Assembly: GCA_002699025.1 (NCBI GenBank)
Contig: PABA01000235.1
Location: 1 to 64,000, forward strand
Origin: Sandaracinus sp.
Lineage (GTDB): Bacteria; Myxococcota_A; Polyangia; Polyangiales; Houyiibacteriaceae
Length of the DNA stretch: 64,000 bases
Direction of reading: 5' to 3'
Each line of letters begins with the position of its first letter. Position 1 is the stretch's first letter. The position numbers and the translations under genes were made by a program. The notes under the pieces are model-generated. The model saw nothing but the letters and a program-made list of their open reading frames with translations, made no database searches and was not told the DNA's origin. Shown piece after piece: positions 40,613-49,505 of the stretch.

Positions 40613-42562
40613 CTACTGGATGACGTCGCCGAGCGCCTCGAGCCCCTCGAGCGTGGGGAGCACGACGCCCGCCGCGCCGGCGGCGATGGCGGCCCGCGCG
40701 AGAGCCGCCCGGCCCTCGGGCGCCGAGGAGCCGAGGTCGACCAGCACGGGGAGGGCGGCCCGCGCATGCACCTCGGGGAGCGCCGCCAGGTCGGGCGCGA
40801 GCCGATCGAAGAGCCGCACGCCCGCGTCGAGGAGCACGACCCGCCCGTTGCCGTAGGAGCGCAGCTGCGCCGCCGCCTCGAGCCACTCGTCGAGCGTCGC
40901 CGTGGGCGCCCGCGTGAGCACGACGCCGCAGTCCACCCGGCCCACCTCGCGGAGCAGGGCGCCGTCGTGCATGTGCTGCCCGTCGACGACGAGCAGATCC
41001 GCCCGGACCGCGAGCCGCGCCACGTCCGCCGGGTGGTTGCAGCGCACGGCGAGGGGCAGGCCGGCCGTGGCCGCCGCCGAGGTCAGCACCGCGAGCGCGT
41101 CGGTCTCCCCGGCGCGCTCCCGCGGGTCGAGGTGGCCCGCCCAGAGCGCGTCCGCGCCGCTGCCCCGCGCCCGCCGCGCCGCCGCCTGGGTCGCCGCGAC
41201 GTCGCCGAGCTGCTCCGGCCCCGCGAGGAGGAGCGGGCCCTCGCCGAAGGTCAGCCCGGCCACGCGCGCCGGCCCCTGCACCGGCGAGGGCGCCGGGGTG
41301 ATGCGCCGCCCGCGCCGCGGCCGCGCCGGCTGCGCCTCGTCGCTCGTCCGCGAGGGGTAGCACCCGAGCACGCGCAGATAGCTCGTCTCCGCGGCGAAGG
41401 CGTCGAGCCCCTCGCGCACGGCCGGGTCCGCGAGGTTCCCCTCGAAGTCGAGGTAGAAGCGGTACTCCCAGGGCGTGTTCGGGCGCGGCCGCGACTCGAG
41501 CTTCGTGAGGTTCAGGCCGTGCTCGGCGAGCAGCGCGATGCCCCGCGCCAGCGCGCCCTTCTCGTGCCGCGTCGCGAAGACGAGCGACGTCTTGCAGGGG
41601 ATCCGCGGGTCGAAGCTCTCCGCCTCGCGCGCGACGACCACCATGCGCGTGTAGTTCTCGCGCTGGTCCTGCACGCCGCGCCGCAGGATCGGCAGGCCGT
41701 GCACGCGCGCCGCCTCCTCGCTCGCGATCGCCGCCTGCGAGAGGTCCTGATCCGCCTTCACCTTCGCCACGGCGAGGGCCGTGTCCTCGAAGGCCTCGGC
41801 GTGGACGTGGTCGAGGCTCGCGAGGAAGGCGCCGCACTGGGCGAGCGCGACCGGGTGCGAGTAGACGCGGCGGATGCGCGCGAGGGGCACGTCCTCGAGG
41901 CCGATGAGGCAGTGCTCGACCTTCTGCACCTCCTCGCCGACGAGGTGCAGGTCCATCTCCGCGAGCAGGTCGTAGCTCTCGTTGATCGAGCCCGCCGTCG
42001 TGTTCTCGATGGGCAGGAGCGCGAAGTCGACCTTGCCGTCGCGCACGGCCTCGAGCATGGGCCGGAAGGCCGAGAAGCCCTGGAAGACGGCCTCGCCGCG
42101 GGCCGCGAAGCAGCGCTTGGCCGCGAGGTGGCTGAAGGCGCCCTCGCCGCCCTGGAAGCCGACGACGAGGAGCTTGCCGGCGCGGCTCGGATCGCGGCGC
42201 GTGGCGAGGAGCTCGTGCTGGAGGCGGAGCGAGTGGTCGAGCACCTCGCGGAAGACGCGGGTGACGAAGAAGGGCTCGAGGCCGATGTCGCGGCCGAGGT
42301 CCACGAGGCGACCGAGGAGCGCCTCCTCCCGGCCCGGGTCGCGCACGACCGAGCCGCCGCCGCCCTTGATGCGCGCCACTTCGCGGACGGCCTCCTGCCG
42401 CTCGGCGAGGGCCTCGAGGAGGCGCCGGTCCACGCCATCCAGCTGGCGCCGGAGGGCCTGCAGGGCCTTGGCGGTCGGCGCAGCGGCCTCGTCGGCGGCG
42501 CCCTCTGCGCGCTCTCCCTCGGCGGGGCCCGGGCCCTTCGCCTCGTCGCGGTCGTCCGTCAC
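40613..42562 (-). CDS. pheA: Chorismate mutase / prephenate dehydratase / ACT protein with C-terminal pseudo-DAHP synthase
   Basis: The 649-residue protein makes phenylpyruvate from chorismate. Residues 33-120 are an AroQ chorismate mutase with all E. coli active-site equivalents: R38, R55, K66, D75, R78, E79, S111, Q115. Residues 131-312 are prephenate dehydratase (GFQGGEGAFSHLA, PIENTTAGSINESYDLL, SHPVALAQCGAFL), with a TRM in place of the usual TRF at 305-307. Residues 323-400 are an ACT domain with GAL (336-338) and ESRP (356-359), the Phe-binding motifs. Residues about 440-649 align with type I DAHP synthase but lack its catalytic Cys, Lys and His. The GTG at 42562 follows GAGGGA at 5 nt. 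Confidence 0.88.
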   Translation of the reverse strand: MTDDRDEAKGPGPAEGERAEGAADEAAAPTAKALQALRRQLDGVDRRLLEALAERQEAVREVARIKGGGGSVVRDPGREEALLGRLVDLGRDIGLEPFFVTRVFREVLDHSLRLQHELLATRRDPSRAGKLLVVGFQGGEGAFSHLAAKRCFAARGEAVFQGFSAFRPMLEAVRDGKVDFALLPIENTTAGSINESYDLLAEMDLHLVGEEVQKVEHCLIGLEDVPLARIRRVYSHPVALAQCGAFLASLDHVHAEAFEDTALAVAKVKADQDLSQAAIASEEAARVHGLPILRRGVQDQRENYTRMVVVAREAESFDPRIPCKTSLVFATRHEKGALARGIALLAEHGLNLTKLESRPRPNTPWEYRFYLDFEGNLADPAVREGLDAFAAETSYLRVLGCYPSRTSDEAQPARPRRGRRITPAPSPVQGPARVAGLTFGEGPLLLAGPEQLGDVAATQAAARRARGSGADALWAGHLDPRERAGETDALAVLTSAAATAGLPLAVRCNHPADVARLAVRADLLVVDGQHMHDGALLREVGRVDCGVVLTRAPTATLDEWLEAAAQLRSYGNGRVVLLDAGVRLFDRLAPDLAALPEVHARAALPVLVDLGSSAPEGRAALARAAIAAGAAGVVLPTLEGLEALGDVIQ

Positions 42563-42567
42563 GCTCG

Positions 42568-42573
42568 TCCCTC
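42568..42573 (-). promoter_or_regulatory. Ribosome binding site fixing the pheA GTG start
   Basis: GAGGGA on the minus strand lies 5 nt before the GTG at 42562. This supports that start over the many upstream in-frame codons. Confidence 0.6.
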
Positions 42574-42688
42574 GTGCTCCGGGTCTCGCGCGACCCGATC
42601 GGCCGACGTGTAGCATCCTCCAGGCGAGATGCGAGAGAAACCTCACAAATCCGCCCCCGAGCGCGACCGGCTGGGGGAGCATCCGGGG

Positions 42689-44467
42689 ATGCGCGCGCTC
42701 GCCCCGATCGCTCTCGTGCTGCTGCTCCTCGCCGCGGGCCCCGCGCGCGCGGACGAGACCCACTCCCAGACCTTCCTCATCGGCGAGCGCGCGCTCGGCA
42801 TGGGCGGCGCGGCGACGGGCGTCGGGGACGAGCCAGCGGCGGTGCTCTACAACCCGGCGGGCATCGCGCTGCTCACGGCGGACGCGGTCGGCGGGAACCT
42901 CTCGATCAACGCCTTCGACGAGCGCGAGATCGAGGGCGGCTACAGCACGCCCATCGGCCAGCGCGATCTCGTGGCCCGGAGCCGCCCCGGCGTGCCGCTC
43001 TTCGCGACGATGGTGAAGCGCTTCGGCCCGCGCGACGCGAACCGGGTGCGCCGCCACGCGCTCGCCTTCTCCACGCTGAACCCGGTGCAGCGCCGCCTCC
43101 GCTACGACGTCGACGTGCTCAACGAGGCGACGAACGTGCGCGAGACGCTGAGCATCGACCACGACGATCGCATCACCTACTTCGGGCCGAGCGTCGGCTT
43201 CCGGCTGCGCGACGACCTGGCCGTCGGGCTGAGCGCCTTCCTGGCGACGCGGCGGCTGCGGCATCGGGAGGACCAGATCGTCGTCACGGAGATCCGCTTC
43301 GACCCGGACACGGGGACCTTCGTGAACGACACGCTGAGCGTGCGCGAGAGCGTGGCGAGCCTGACGACGCGGCACGCGCTCTTCCGGCTGGGCGTCGCCT
43401 GGGAGCCGAGCGCGCGCTGGCGGCTCGGGCTGATGTTCCAGCCGCCGGGCATCGAGCTGACGGACTCGGCGCGCCTGCAGGACCGGCGGAGCTTCGCGGA
43501 CACGCTCGCGTCGCCGGCCTACGCGACCTACTTCAACGCGGACCAGGGCGGGCTCCCGGCGGCGTCGCCGATCCCCTGGGAGCTACGGATCGGGGCGAGC
43601 TGGGCGGCCACGCCGGCGCTCCTCTTCGCGGCGGACGTCTCGCTCTACGGGCGGAGCGGCGGACCCGACGAGCCCATCCGACCCTTCGGGACGCCGGAGC
43701 CGGACCCGGAGACGGGCGACCTGCCGCAGGCCGGGGACTACCTCGCGACGAGCTGGTACCGGCAGTACAACGTGAACGTCTCGGTGGGCATGGAGGGGGT
43801 GATCGCCGGGCGCGTGCCCGTGCGGCTCGGCTTCTTCACGGACCGGTCGAGCGCGCCGCCGATCGAGGGGCCGACCGACCGCTACCGGATCGAGCACGTG
43901 GACCGCTACGGGGCGACGGCGAGCGTGGGCTACCGGAGCGACGACTACGACCTGAGCGTGGGCGTGGCGGTGCTCTTCGGGCGGGGGGACGCGATGCGCG
44001 AGAACCCGCTGGCCGTGGATCCGATGGAGGCCTACGTGCCGACGGAGGTGCGGGACCGGACCGTCTATTTCTTCCTGAGCGGCGCGAAGCGGGCGGCGAG
44101 CCGGCTGGCGCGCGACGTGTATCGCGAGCGGGTGAGGCCGTGGATGCGCGGGCGCGGGGACGAGGAGCGGCCGGAGGGCGAGGGGGAGGAGCCGGCGGCG
44201 CCGGCGGAAGCGGAAGCCCCCGCCGAGGCTCCAGCCCCAGCCGAAGCTCCAGCCCCAGCCGAAGCTCCAGCCCCAGCCGAAGCTCCAGCCCCAGCCGACG
44301 CTCCAGCTCCAGCCGAAGCGGAAGCCCCAGCCGAAGCGGAAGCTCCAGCCCCAGCCGAAGCTCCAGCCTCAGCCGAAGCTCCAGCCTCAGCCGAAGCGGA
44401 AGCCCCAGCCGAAGCCGAAGCCGAAGCCCCCGCCGGAGCGAACGCCGAGGCCCGAGCGGGCGAGTGA
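42689..44467 (+). CDS. FadL/OmpP1-type outer-membrane beta-barrel protein
   Basis: The protein has a signal peptide ending ARA-DE, then GERALGMGGAATGVGDEPAAVLYNPAG, the N-terminal hatch signature of FadL/toluene-transport proteins that carry hydrophobic compounds across the outer membrane. The body has alternating barrel strands (for example FRLRDDLAVGLSAF, LRIGASWAATPALLFAADVSLYG). The last 75 residues are a tail of AP/AE repeats that follows the barrel, unusual because outer-membrane barrels normally end in a terminal Phe strand. The ATG at 42689 with GGGGGAG upstream puts the signal peptide at the very start; 42629 would add 20 residues. Confidence 0.75.
   Translation: MRALAPIALVLLLLAAGPARADETHSQTFLIGERALGMGGAATGVGDEPAAVLYNPAGIALLTADAVGGNLSINAFDEREIEGGYSTPIGQRDLVARSRPGVPLFATMVKRFGPRDANRVRRHALAFSTLNPVQRRLRYDVDVLNEATNVRETLSIDHDDRITYFGPSVGFRLRDDLAVGLSAFLATRRLRHREDQIVVTEIRFDPDTGTFVNDTLSVRESVASLTTRHALFRLGVAWEPSARWRLGLMFQPPGIELTDSARLQDRRSFADTLASPAYATYFNADQGGLPAASPIPWELRIGASWAATPALLFAADVSLYGRSGGPDEPIRPFGTPEPDPETGDLPQAGDYLATSWYRQYNVNVSVGMEGVIAGRVPVRLGFFTDRSSAPPIEGPTDRYRIEHVDRYGATASVGYRSDDYDLSVGVAVLFGRGDAMRENPLAVDPMEAYVPTEVRDRTVYFFLSGAKRAASRLARDVYRERVRPWMRGRGDEERPEGEGEEPAAPAEAEAPAEAPAPAEAPAPAEAPAPAEAPAPADAPAPAEAEAPAEAEAPAPAEAPASAEAPASAEAEAPAEAEAEAPAGANAEARAGE
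44215..44440. repeat. 18-bp-type Ala/Pro/Glu repeats at the end of the barrel gene
   Basis: Units such as GCTCCAGCCCCAGCCGAA (18 bp, APAPAE) repeat in frame through the 3' end of the barrel gene, mixed with 12-bp variants (GCGGAAGCCCCAGCC). They give a flexible Ala/Pro/Glu tail. Confidence 0.85.
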
Positions 44468-44855
44468 GCGGGCCGGGCGTCGCGGCAGCCGGTCACGCCG
44501 CGCCCGCCGCGGCAGCCCGAAGAGTCTGAAGACCCTGCACCACGGGGCTCGGTTCCCCGACCCCCACGCCGCCCGACCACCGCGAAGCGCCGCCGTCTCC
44601 GTCTCCCCCGAGCCGCCGCCGGCTCCCGCAGCCGCCCCACCGAAAGCGAGCGCTCCCCCTGCACGGCGCGGGGAGGCCGAAGCGGCTGGCAGGTGGCACG
44701 ACGCGGCTCGGTTCCCCGACCCCCACACCGCCCGACCACCGCGAAGCGCCCCGTCTCCGTCTCCCCCCGAGCCGCCGCCGGCTCCCGCAGCGGCCCGACC
44801 GAAAGCGAGCGAAGCGAGCGCTCCCCCTGAGCGGTGGCGCCGAAGGCGTCGCCGC
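44468..44855. repeat. Intergenic duplication of about 125 bp between convergent genes
   Basis: No gene is seen. A sequence from about 44538 to 44661 recurs at 44697-44829 with few changes. Both copies contain GGCTCGGTTCCCCGACCCCC and CCGAGCCGCCGCCGGCTCCCGC and end in GCGAGCGCTCCCCCTG. The second copy has an extra GAAGCGAGC, which makes it GCGAGCGAAGCGAGCG, the motif repeated elsewhere in the window. Confidence 0.85.
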
Positions 44856-44856
44856 T
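44830..44856. terminator. 12-bp imperfect hairpin between convergent genes
   Basis: AGCGGTGGCGCC and GGCGTCGCCGCT pair at 10 of 12 positions around a GAA loop. It lies between the barrel gene (plus) and the stop codon of the minus-strand ATPase-like gene, which overlaps its last base. It may serve both transcripts. Confidence 0.45.
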
Positions 44857-47342
44857 CAGGCCGGGCTGGCGTCCGCGATGCGCGCGGCTTCCTCGTCGCG
44901 CCCGAGCGTCTTGTAGCAGGCCGAGAGCGTGTGCAGCGCCGCCGCCTCGCCCCGCGGATCCTTCAGCGTCCGCGCCGCCGCCAGCGCGTCCAGCGCCGCC
45001 CGGATGCTCTCCTCGGCGTTCCCTGCGTGCAGGAGGATCCACGCGAGCGTCAGCGAGGCCCGCGCCCGCGTCCGGTCGTCCCCGCTCGCCTTCTCGCGCG
45101 CCCGCCGGAACGCCTCCATGGCCGCGCCGGTCTCGCCCTTCGCCAGGTAGGCCATGGCCCGCACCCGGTCCGCCGCCGCCAGATCCCGCCCCTCGGCGAT
45201 CGCCGCCTCGATGGTGCGCTCGACCGTGTCGAGGTCGCCGGAGAGGAGCGCGCTCACGGCCACCTGGGACACGCGCTCGACGACGTCCTCGCCCTCGCGC
45301 TCGCCCCCGGCGCCCCGGCTGATCGCCGCCGCCGCCGTCCGCGTCTCGCGCGTCGGGTGCACCTGCACCGCCGCCGCCGCGAGCCGCCGCGCCGGCCGCT
45401 CCATCGCCGCCCCGCGCGCCGCCTCCGCCGCCGCGAGCAGGTCCCGGGCCCCCGCCGCCTGATCGCCGCCCTCGGCCCGATAGAACCCGCGCGTCCCGCG
45501 CGTGAGCTCGCCCCGGCAGCTCTCCGCCTCGCCCATGGCGCGCGCGCAGAAGCGGTAGAGCTCGGCCTGGCGCGCCGGCGGCATGTTCTGGATCACCAGC
45601 CGCCGGAGCATCTCCGAGGTCGGCGCCGGCGCCCCGACCCGCTCGAGAAAGGCCTCCTGCCGCAGCCGCCCGAGCGCCTGCGCCTGCGCGTCCGGATCGA
45701 GCCCGTCCCGCGCGGCCACCGCCTCCACGAGCGTCGGCGGCGTGCCGAGCGGCAGCACGCAGACCGCCTCGAGCATGCGCAGGGGCCCGGGCTCGAGCGC
45801 CGTGAGCCGCTCCTGTAGCAGCGCGTCCAGCGGGATGGCGCGCACGCCGGCCCGGGGGCTGAGGCGCCAGACGAAGTGCTCTCCGTCGTGGACGAGGTCG
45901 CCGGCCGCGATGAGCGCGCGCGCCGCCTCCATCACGCCGAGCGGCGAGTCTCCGCCGAGCACGGCCACGCGGCGGACGATGTCCTCGTCGGCGTCGCCGA
46001 GCGTCTCCTGCGCGACGGCCTTCGCGTCGTCGATGCGCAGCTGCGGGAGCACGAGGTCCCGGAAGGGGAGGGCGCGGAGCGGCGGCGGCAGCGTGGCGTC
46101 GACGGGCGCGCGGGCGACGAAGAAGGCGCCGCCCCGCTCGGCCACCTCGGCGAGGAGCGCGAGGGTCGCCCCGTCCACGCTCGGCACGGGGTCGACGACG
46201 AACCAGGGGCGCGCGCCGAAGGCCTGGGCGGCGGCCTCCACGGCTTCGGTCCAGGGCACGGGCTCGCCGACGGCGACGCGCCCGAGCGTCGGGCCGAGGG
46301 ACTCGGCGGCCGCCTCGGGGGAGCCGTGCTCGCGGAGGAGCGCGAGCCGCAGGCTGCCGAGGGGCTCGAGGGCACCCGGGACGCCGCTGACGCGCACGAC
46401 GCGGGCCGGCTCGAGCCGCTCCCGGAGCGCGTCGAGGAAGGTCTGGGCGCCGGCCCCGCTCGGCCCGCGGAGCGCGAAGCAGGACAGGCCCTCCTCGGCG
46501 GCGCCCGCCTCGAGGGGCGCCAGCGCGTCGCGGAGGGCGGGCGGAGGGCTCGCCGGCTCGAGGTAGGCGATGGCGAGGCGGCAGGCCGCGCGCCGGGGCA
46601 CCTGCCGATCGAGCGTGGAGCCTCGGAGGGCCGCCGCGCCCGTGCCCACGCTCCGGCCGAAGAGGTAGGTCGTCGACGCGAGCTCGCGCGTGCCCGCGTC
46701 GACCACGAGCTCGCCCCGGCGCGCCCGGTTCGCGAGGAGCTGGGCCCGATCGATGGCCGCGCCGAGCACCCGCTCCTCGGCCTCGAGGAGCTCGCCCGTC
46801 CCCGCGCCGAAGGCCACCCGGAAGCCGCCCGGGACCGCGTCGCTCGCCTCCGCCTCGTCGAGGAGCGCGAGGGCGGCGTCGAGGGCGTCCGTGAGCTCGG
46901 TCAGCTCGAAGGCGACGGCGACGGCGCCGCCCAGGCTGCCGAGGAGCGCGCCGCCGGAGGCCTGCAGCCGCGACTGGACGTGGCTGGTCCAGGCGGCGAG
47001 GGCCGCGGGCTCGTCCTGCTCCACGCGCCGCGGCGGGAAGGCCCGATGCCAGAGCACGAGCCGCTCGAGGCCGACCACTGGCTCGAGGGCGGCTGGTTCG
47101 AGAGCGACTGGTTCGAGATCGGCGGGCTCGAGATCGGCGGGCTCGAGAGCGGCGGGCTCGAGAGCGGCGGGCTCGAGATCGGCGGGCTCGAGATCGGCTG
47201 GCTCGACGCTCGGAGGCGTGCTCGCGCCGGGGGCCGCCGGGAGCGCCACGGTCGAGCGCTCGCCGGGCGCACGGGGAGCGTCCGGGCCGCTCGGGCCCTC
47301 CTCCCGCGGCTCCGATGCGCCCGCGCCCCCCTCTCGCTCCAT
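44856..47342 (-). CDS. Large TPR protein with degenerate cyclase-like and ATPase-like domains
   Basis: The 828-residue protein begins with a low-complexity region that includes eight LEPAx pentapeptides (about 47-88). Next is a domain with VAFGAGTGELLEAEERVLGAAIDRAQLL and GELVVDAGTRELASTTYLFG, reminiscent of the second half of a class III nucleotide cyclase. An ATPase-like domain follows: LRGPSGAGAQT (about 293) sits where a P-loop should be but lacks the Lys, and PWFVVDPVPSVDG resembles Walker B. The rest is helical and ends in TPR repeats. It looks like a cyclase-ATPase-TPR signalling protein that lost catalysis. The pspA gene lies upstream in the same orientation. Confidence 0.55.
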   Translation of the reverse strand: MEREGGAGASEPREEGPSGPDAPRAPGERSTVALPAAPGASTPPSVEPADLEPADLEPAALEPAALEPADLEPADLEPVALEPAALEPVVGLERLVLWHRAFPPRRVEQDEPAALAAWTSHVQSRLQASGGALLGSLGGAVAVAFELTELTDALDAALALLDEAEASDAVPGGFRVAFGAGTGELLEAEERVLGAAIDRAQLLANRARRGELVVDAGTRELASTTYLFGRSVGTGAAALRGSTLDRQVPRRAACRLAIAYLEPASPPPALRDALAPLEAGAAEEGLSCFALRGPSGAGAQTFLDALRERLEPARVVRVSGVPGALEPLGSLRLALLREHGSPEAAAESLGPTLGRVAVGEPVPWTEAVEAAAQAFGARPWFVVDPVPSVDGATLALLAEVAERGGAFFVARAPVDATLPPPLRALPFRDLVLPQLRIDDAKAVAQETLGDADEDIVRRVAVLGGDSPLGVMEAARALIAAGDLVHDGEHFVWRLSPRAGVRAIPLDALLQERLTALEPGPLRMLEAVCVLPLGTPPTLVEAVAARDGLDPDAQAQALGRLRQEAFLERVGAPAPTSEMLRRLVIQNMPPARQAELYRFCARAMGEAESCRGELTRGTRGFYRAEGGDQAAGARDLLAAAEAARGAAMERPARRLAAAAVQVHPTRETRTAAAAISRGAGGEREGEDVVERVSQVAVSALLSGDLDTVERTIEAAIAEGRDLAAADRVRAMAYLAKGETGAAMEAFRRAREKASGDDRTRARASLTLAWILLHAGNAEESIRAALDALAAARTLKDPRGEAAALHTLSACYKTLGRDEEAARIADASPA
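47081..47200. repeat. Eight 15-bp tandem repeats encoding LEPAx
   Basis: Units of the type GCTCGAGATCGGCGG repeat eight times in register (47081-47200), with changes at a few positions. On the coding strand they give LEPAD, LEPAA or LEPVA. This is one of four in-frame repeat tracts of 15 or 18 bp in the window. Confidence 0.9.
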
Positions 47343-47357
47343 CCGCCCGGTCGCTCC

Positions 47358-48041
47358 TCAGTCGAGCTTCGACTTCAGCGCGGCGAGCTCGTCCTCGACC
47401 GCCGAGTCCCCGCTCGAGCGCTCGAGCTTGCGGAACTTCGCCTCGAGCTCCGCCGCCTTCACCTCGTCGTCCTCGAGGATGCCGTGCACCTCGACCTCGG
47501 CGTCGAGCTGGTCGATGCGGCCGGCCATGCGCTCGAGCTCGTCGAAGGTGTCCGAGCCGGAGCCGAAGCGGCTGCCGCCCGGCGAGGTGCCCGGCGTCTC
47601 GCGCGCCTTGCGCACCTGCGAGGCGAGGCTGGCCTTGCGCGCCTCGAGGTCCTCGATCTTCTGCTCGATGCGCTCGAGCGTGTCCTTCATCTGCTCGGCC
47701 GTGGAGGCGGAGCCGTTGGCGCGCGCGCGGACCTCCTCGGCCTTCTTCCTCGAGCGCTGCTTCTGCTTCAGGGCCTCGCGCGCGAGGTCGTCGTCGCCCG
47801 ACTTGAGCGCCAGCACGGCCTTGCGCTCCCAGCTCTCCGCCTCCTCCTCGAGCTCGGCGGCCTCCTTGTCGAGGCGCTTGGCGGTGCCGAGCGTCGTGAG
47901 CAGCTCGCGCTTCGCCTTCTTCATCTCCGCCTTCATGTCGATGATCGTCTGACCGATCAGCTTCTCCGGGTCCTCGGCCTTGTCGACGAGGGCGTTGAGG
48001 TTCGACTTGATGACGGTGTTCAGGCGGCTGAAGATGCCCAT
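47358..48041 (-). CDS. pspA: PspA/IM30 (ESCRT-III-like) membrane-protecting protein
   Basis: PspA binds damaged inner membrane and helps keep the proton-motive force. The 227-residue protein begins MGIFSRLNTVIKSNLNALVDKAEDPEKLIGQTI, the standard amphipathic helix and start of this family. Long coiled coils (MKAEMKKAKRELLTTLG, WERKAVLALKSGDDDLAREAL) follow to the end. Length matches the family. There is a good GGAGG before ATG 48041. No pspF or sigma-54 site is visible. The ATPase-like gene follows 15 nt after the stop and may share the transcript. Confidence 0.9.
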   Translation of the reverse strand: MGIFSRLNTVIKSNLNALVDKAEDPEKLIGQTIIDMKAEMKKAKRELLTTLGTAKRLDKEAAELEEEAESWERKAVLALKSGDDDLAREALKQKQRSRKKAEEVRARANGSASTAEQMKDTLERIEQKIEDLEARKASLASQVRKARETPGTSPGGSRFGSGSDTFDELERMAGRIDQLDAEVEVHGILEDDEVKAAELEAKFRKLERSSGDSAVEDELAALKSKLD

Positions 48042-48361
48042 CGATTCCTCCGGGTGCGGGGCCGGTGCCCGCGGGAATGGATGCCCGCGGAGACGATTCT
48101 CGCGGAGATGATTCGCGGAGATTCTACGCGGAGATGTTCGCGGAGAGGGTGGTTCGGGGAGACCGTCTTCGCGGAGACGGGGGTGCCGCGCGAGACCCGG
48201 CGGCCTCACCGCGAACACAGACACGAAAAGCCCGCCGAGAAGCGCCCGCGAGGCGCCTCGACGCGGCCTTCATCGTTTCACGCCTCGCCGGGGATGTAAA
48301 CGCATGGTAACGCCCGGCTCGCGGGCCCACGGCGGCGTCCGCGACGGGGACGGACGAGACG
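48042..48361. other. Divergent intergenic region with CGCGGAGATG repeats
   Basis: This 320-nt gap between pspA (minus) and the epimerase gene (plus) has five to six loose repeats of TTCGCGGAGATG (48085-48180). On the right it has a relatively A-rich stretch (48215-48250). It must contain the promoters of both genes. No sigma-54 consensus was found for pspA. Confidence 0.5.
48047..48051 (-). promoter_or_regulatory. Ribosome binding site of pspA
   Basis: GGAGG on the minus strand, 5 nt before ATG 48041, fixes the pspA start. Confidence 0.75.
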
Positions 48362-49321
<960 letters not shown>

Positions 49322-49505
49322 GGCGCTCGCCCAGCGCCTGCGAAGCCCCCGCCTGCGAAGCCCTGCCGGGTCGGGGGGAAGCCGCGGGACGCGGGAAGCG
49401 CGTGCGGCCGGCCGCGCGCTCCGGCCTGTCGCGCGCTCCGGCCGCACGCGGAGCCGGAGGATATCGTCCACCCGCGCTTGACCCGGTGAGCCGCGGCCAG
49501 TCAGC

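Noticed and set aside
40613-41300. Active DAHP synthase domain in the pheA fusion
   Set aside because: The catalytic Cys, Lys and His positions of type I DAHP synthase are not conserved, so an active enzyme was not called.
48042-48361. Sigma-54 promoter for pspA
   Set aside because: No TGGCAC-N5-TTGC-like sequence was found on the minus strand and no pspF gene is present.
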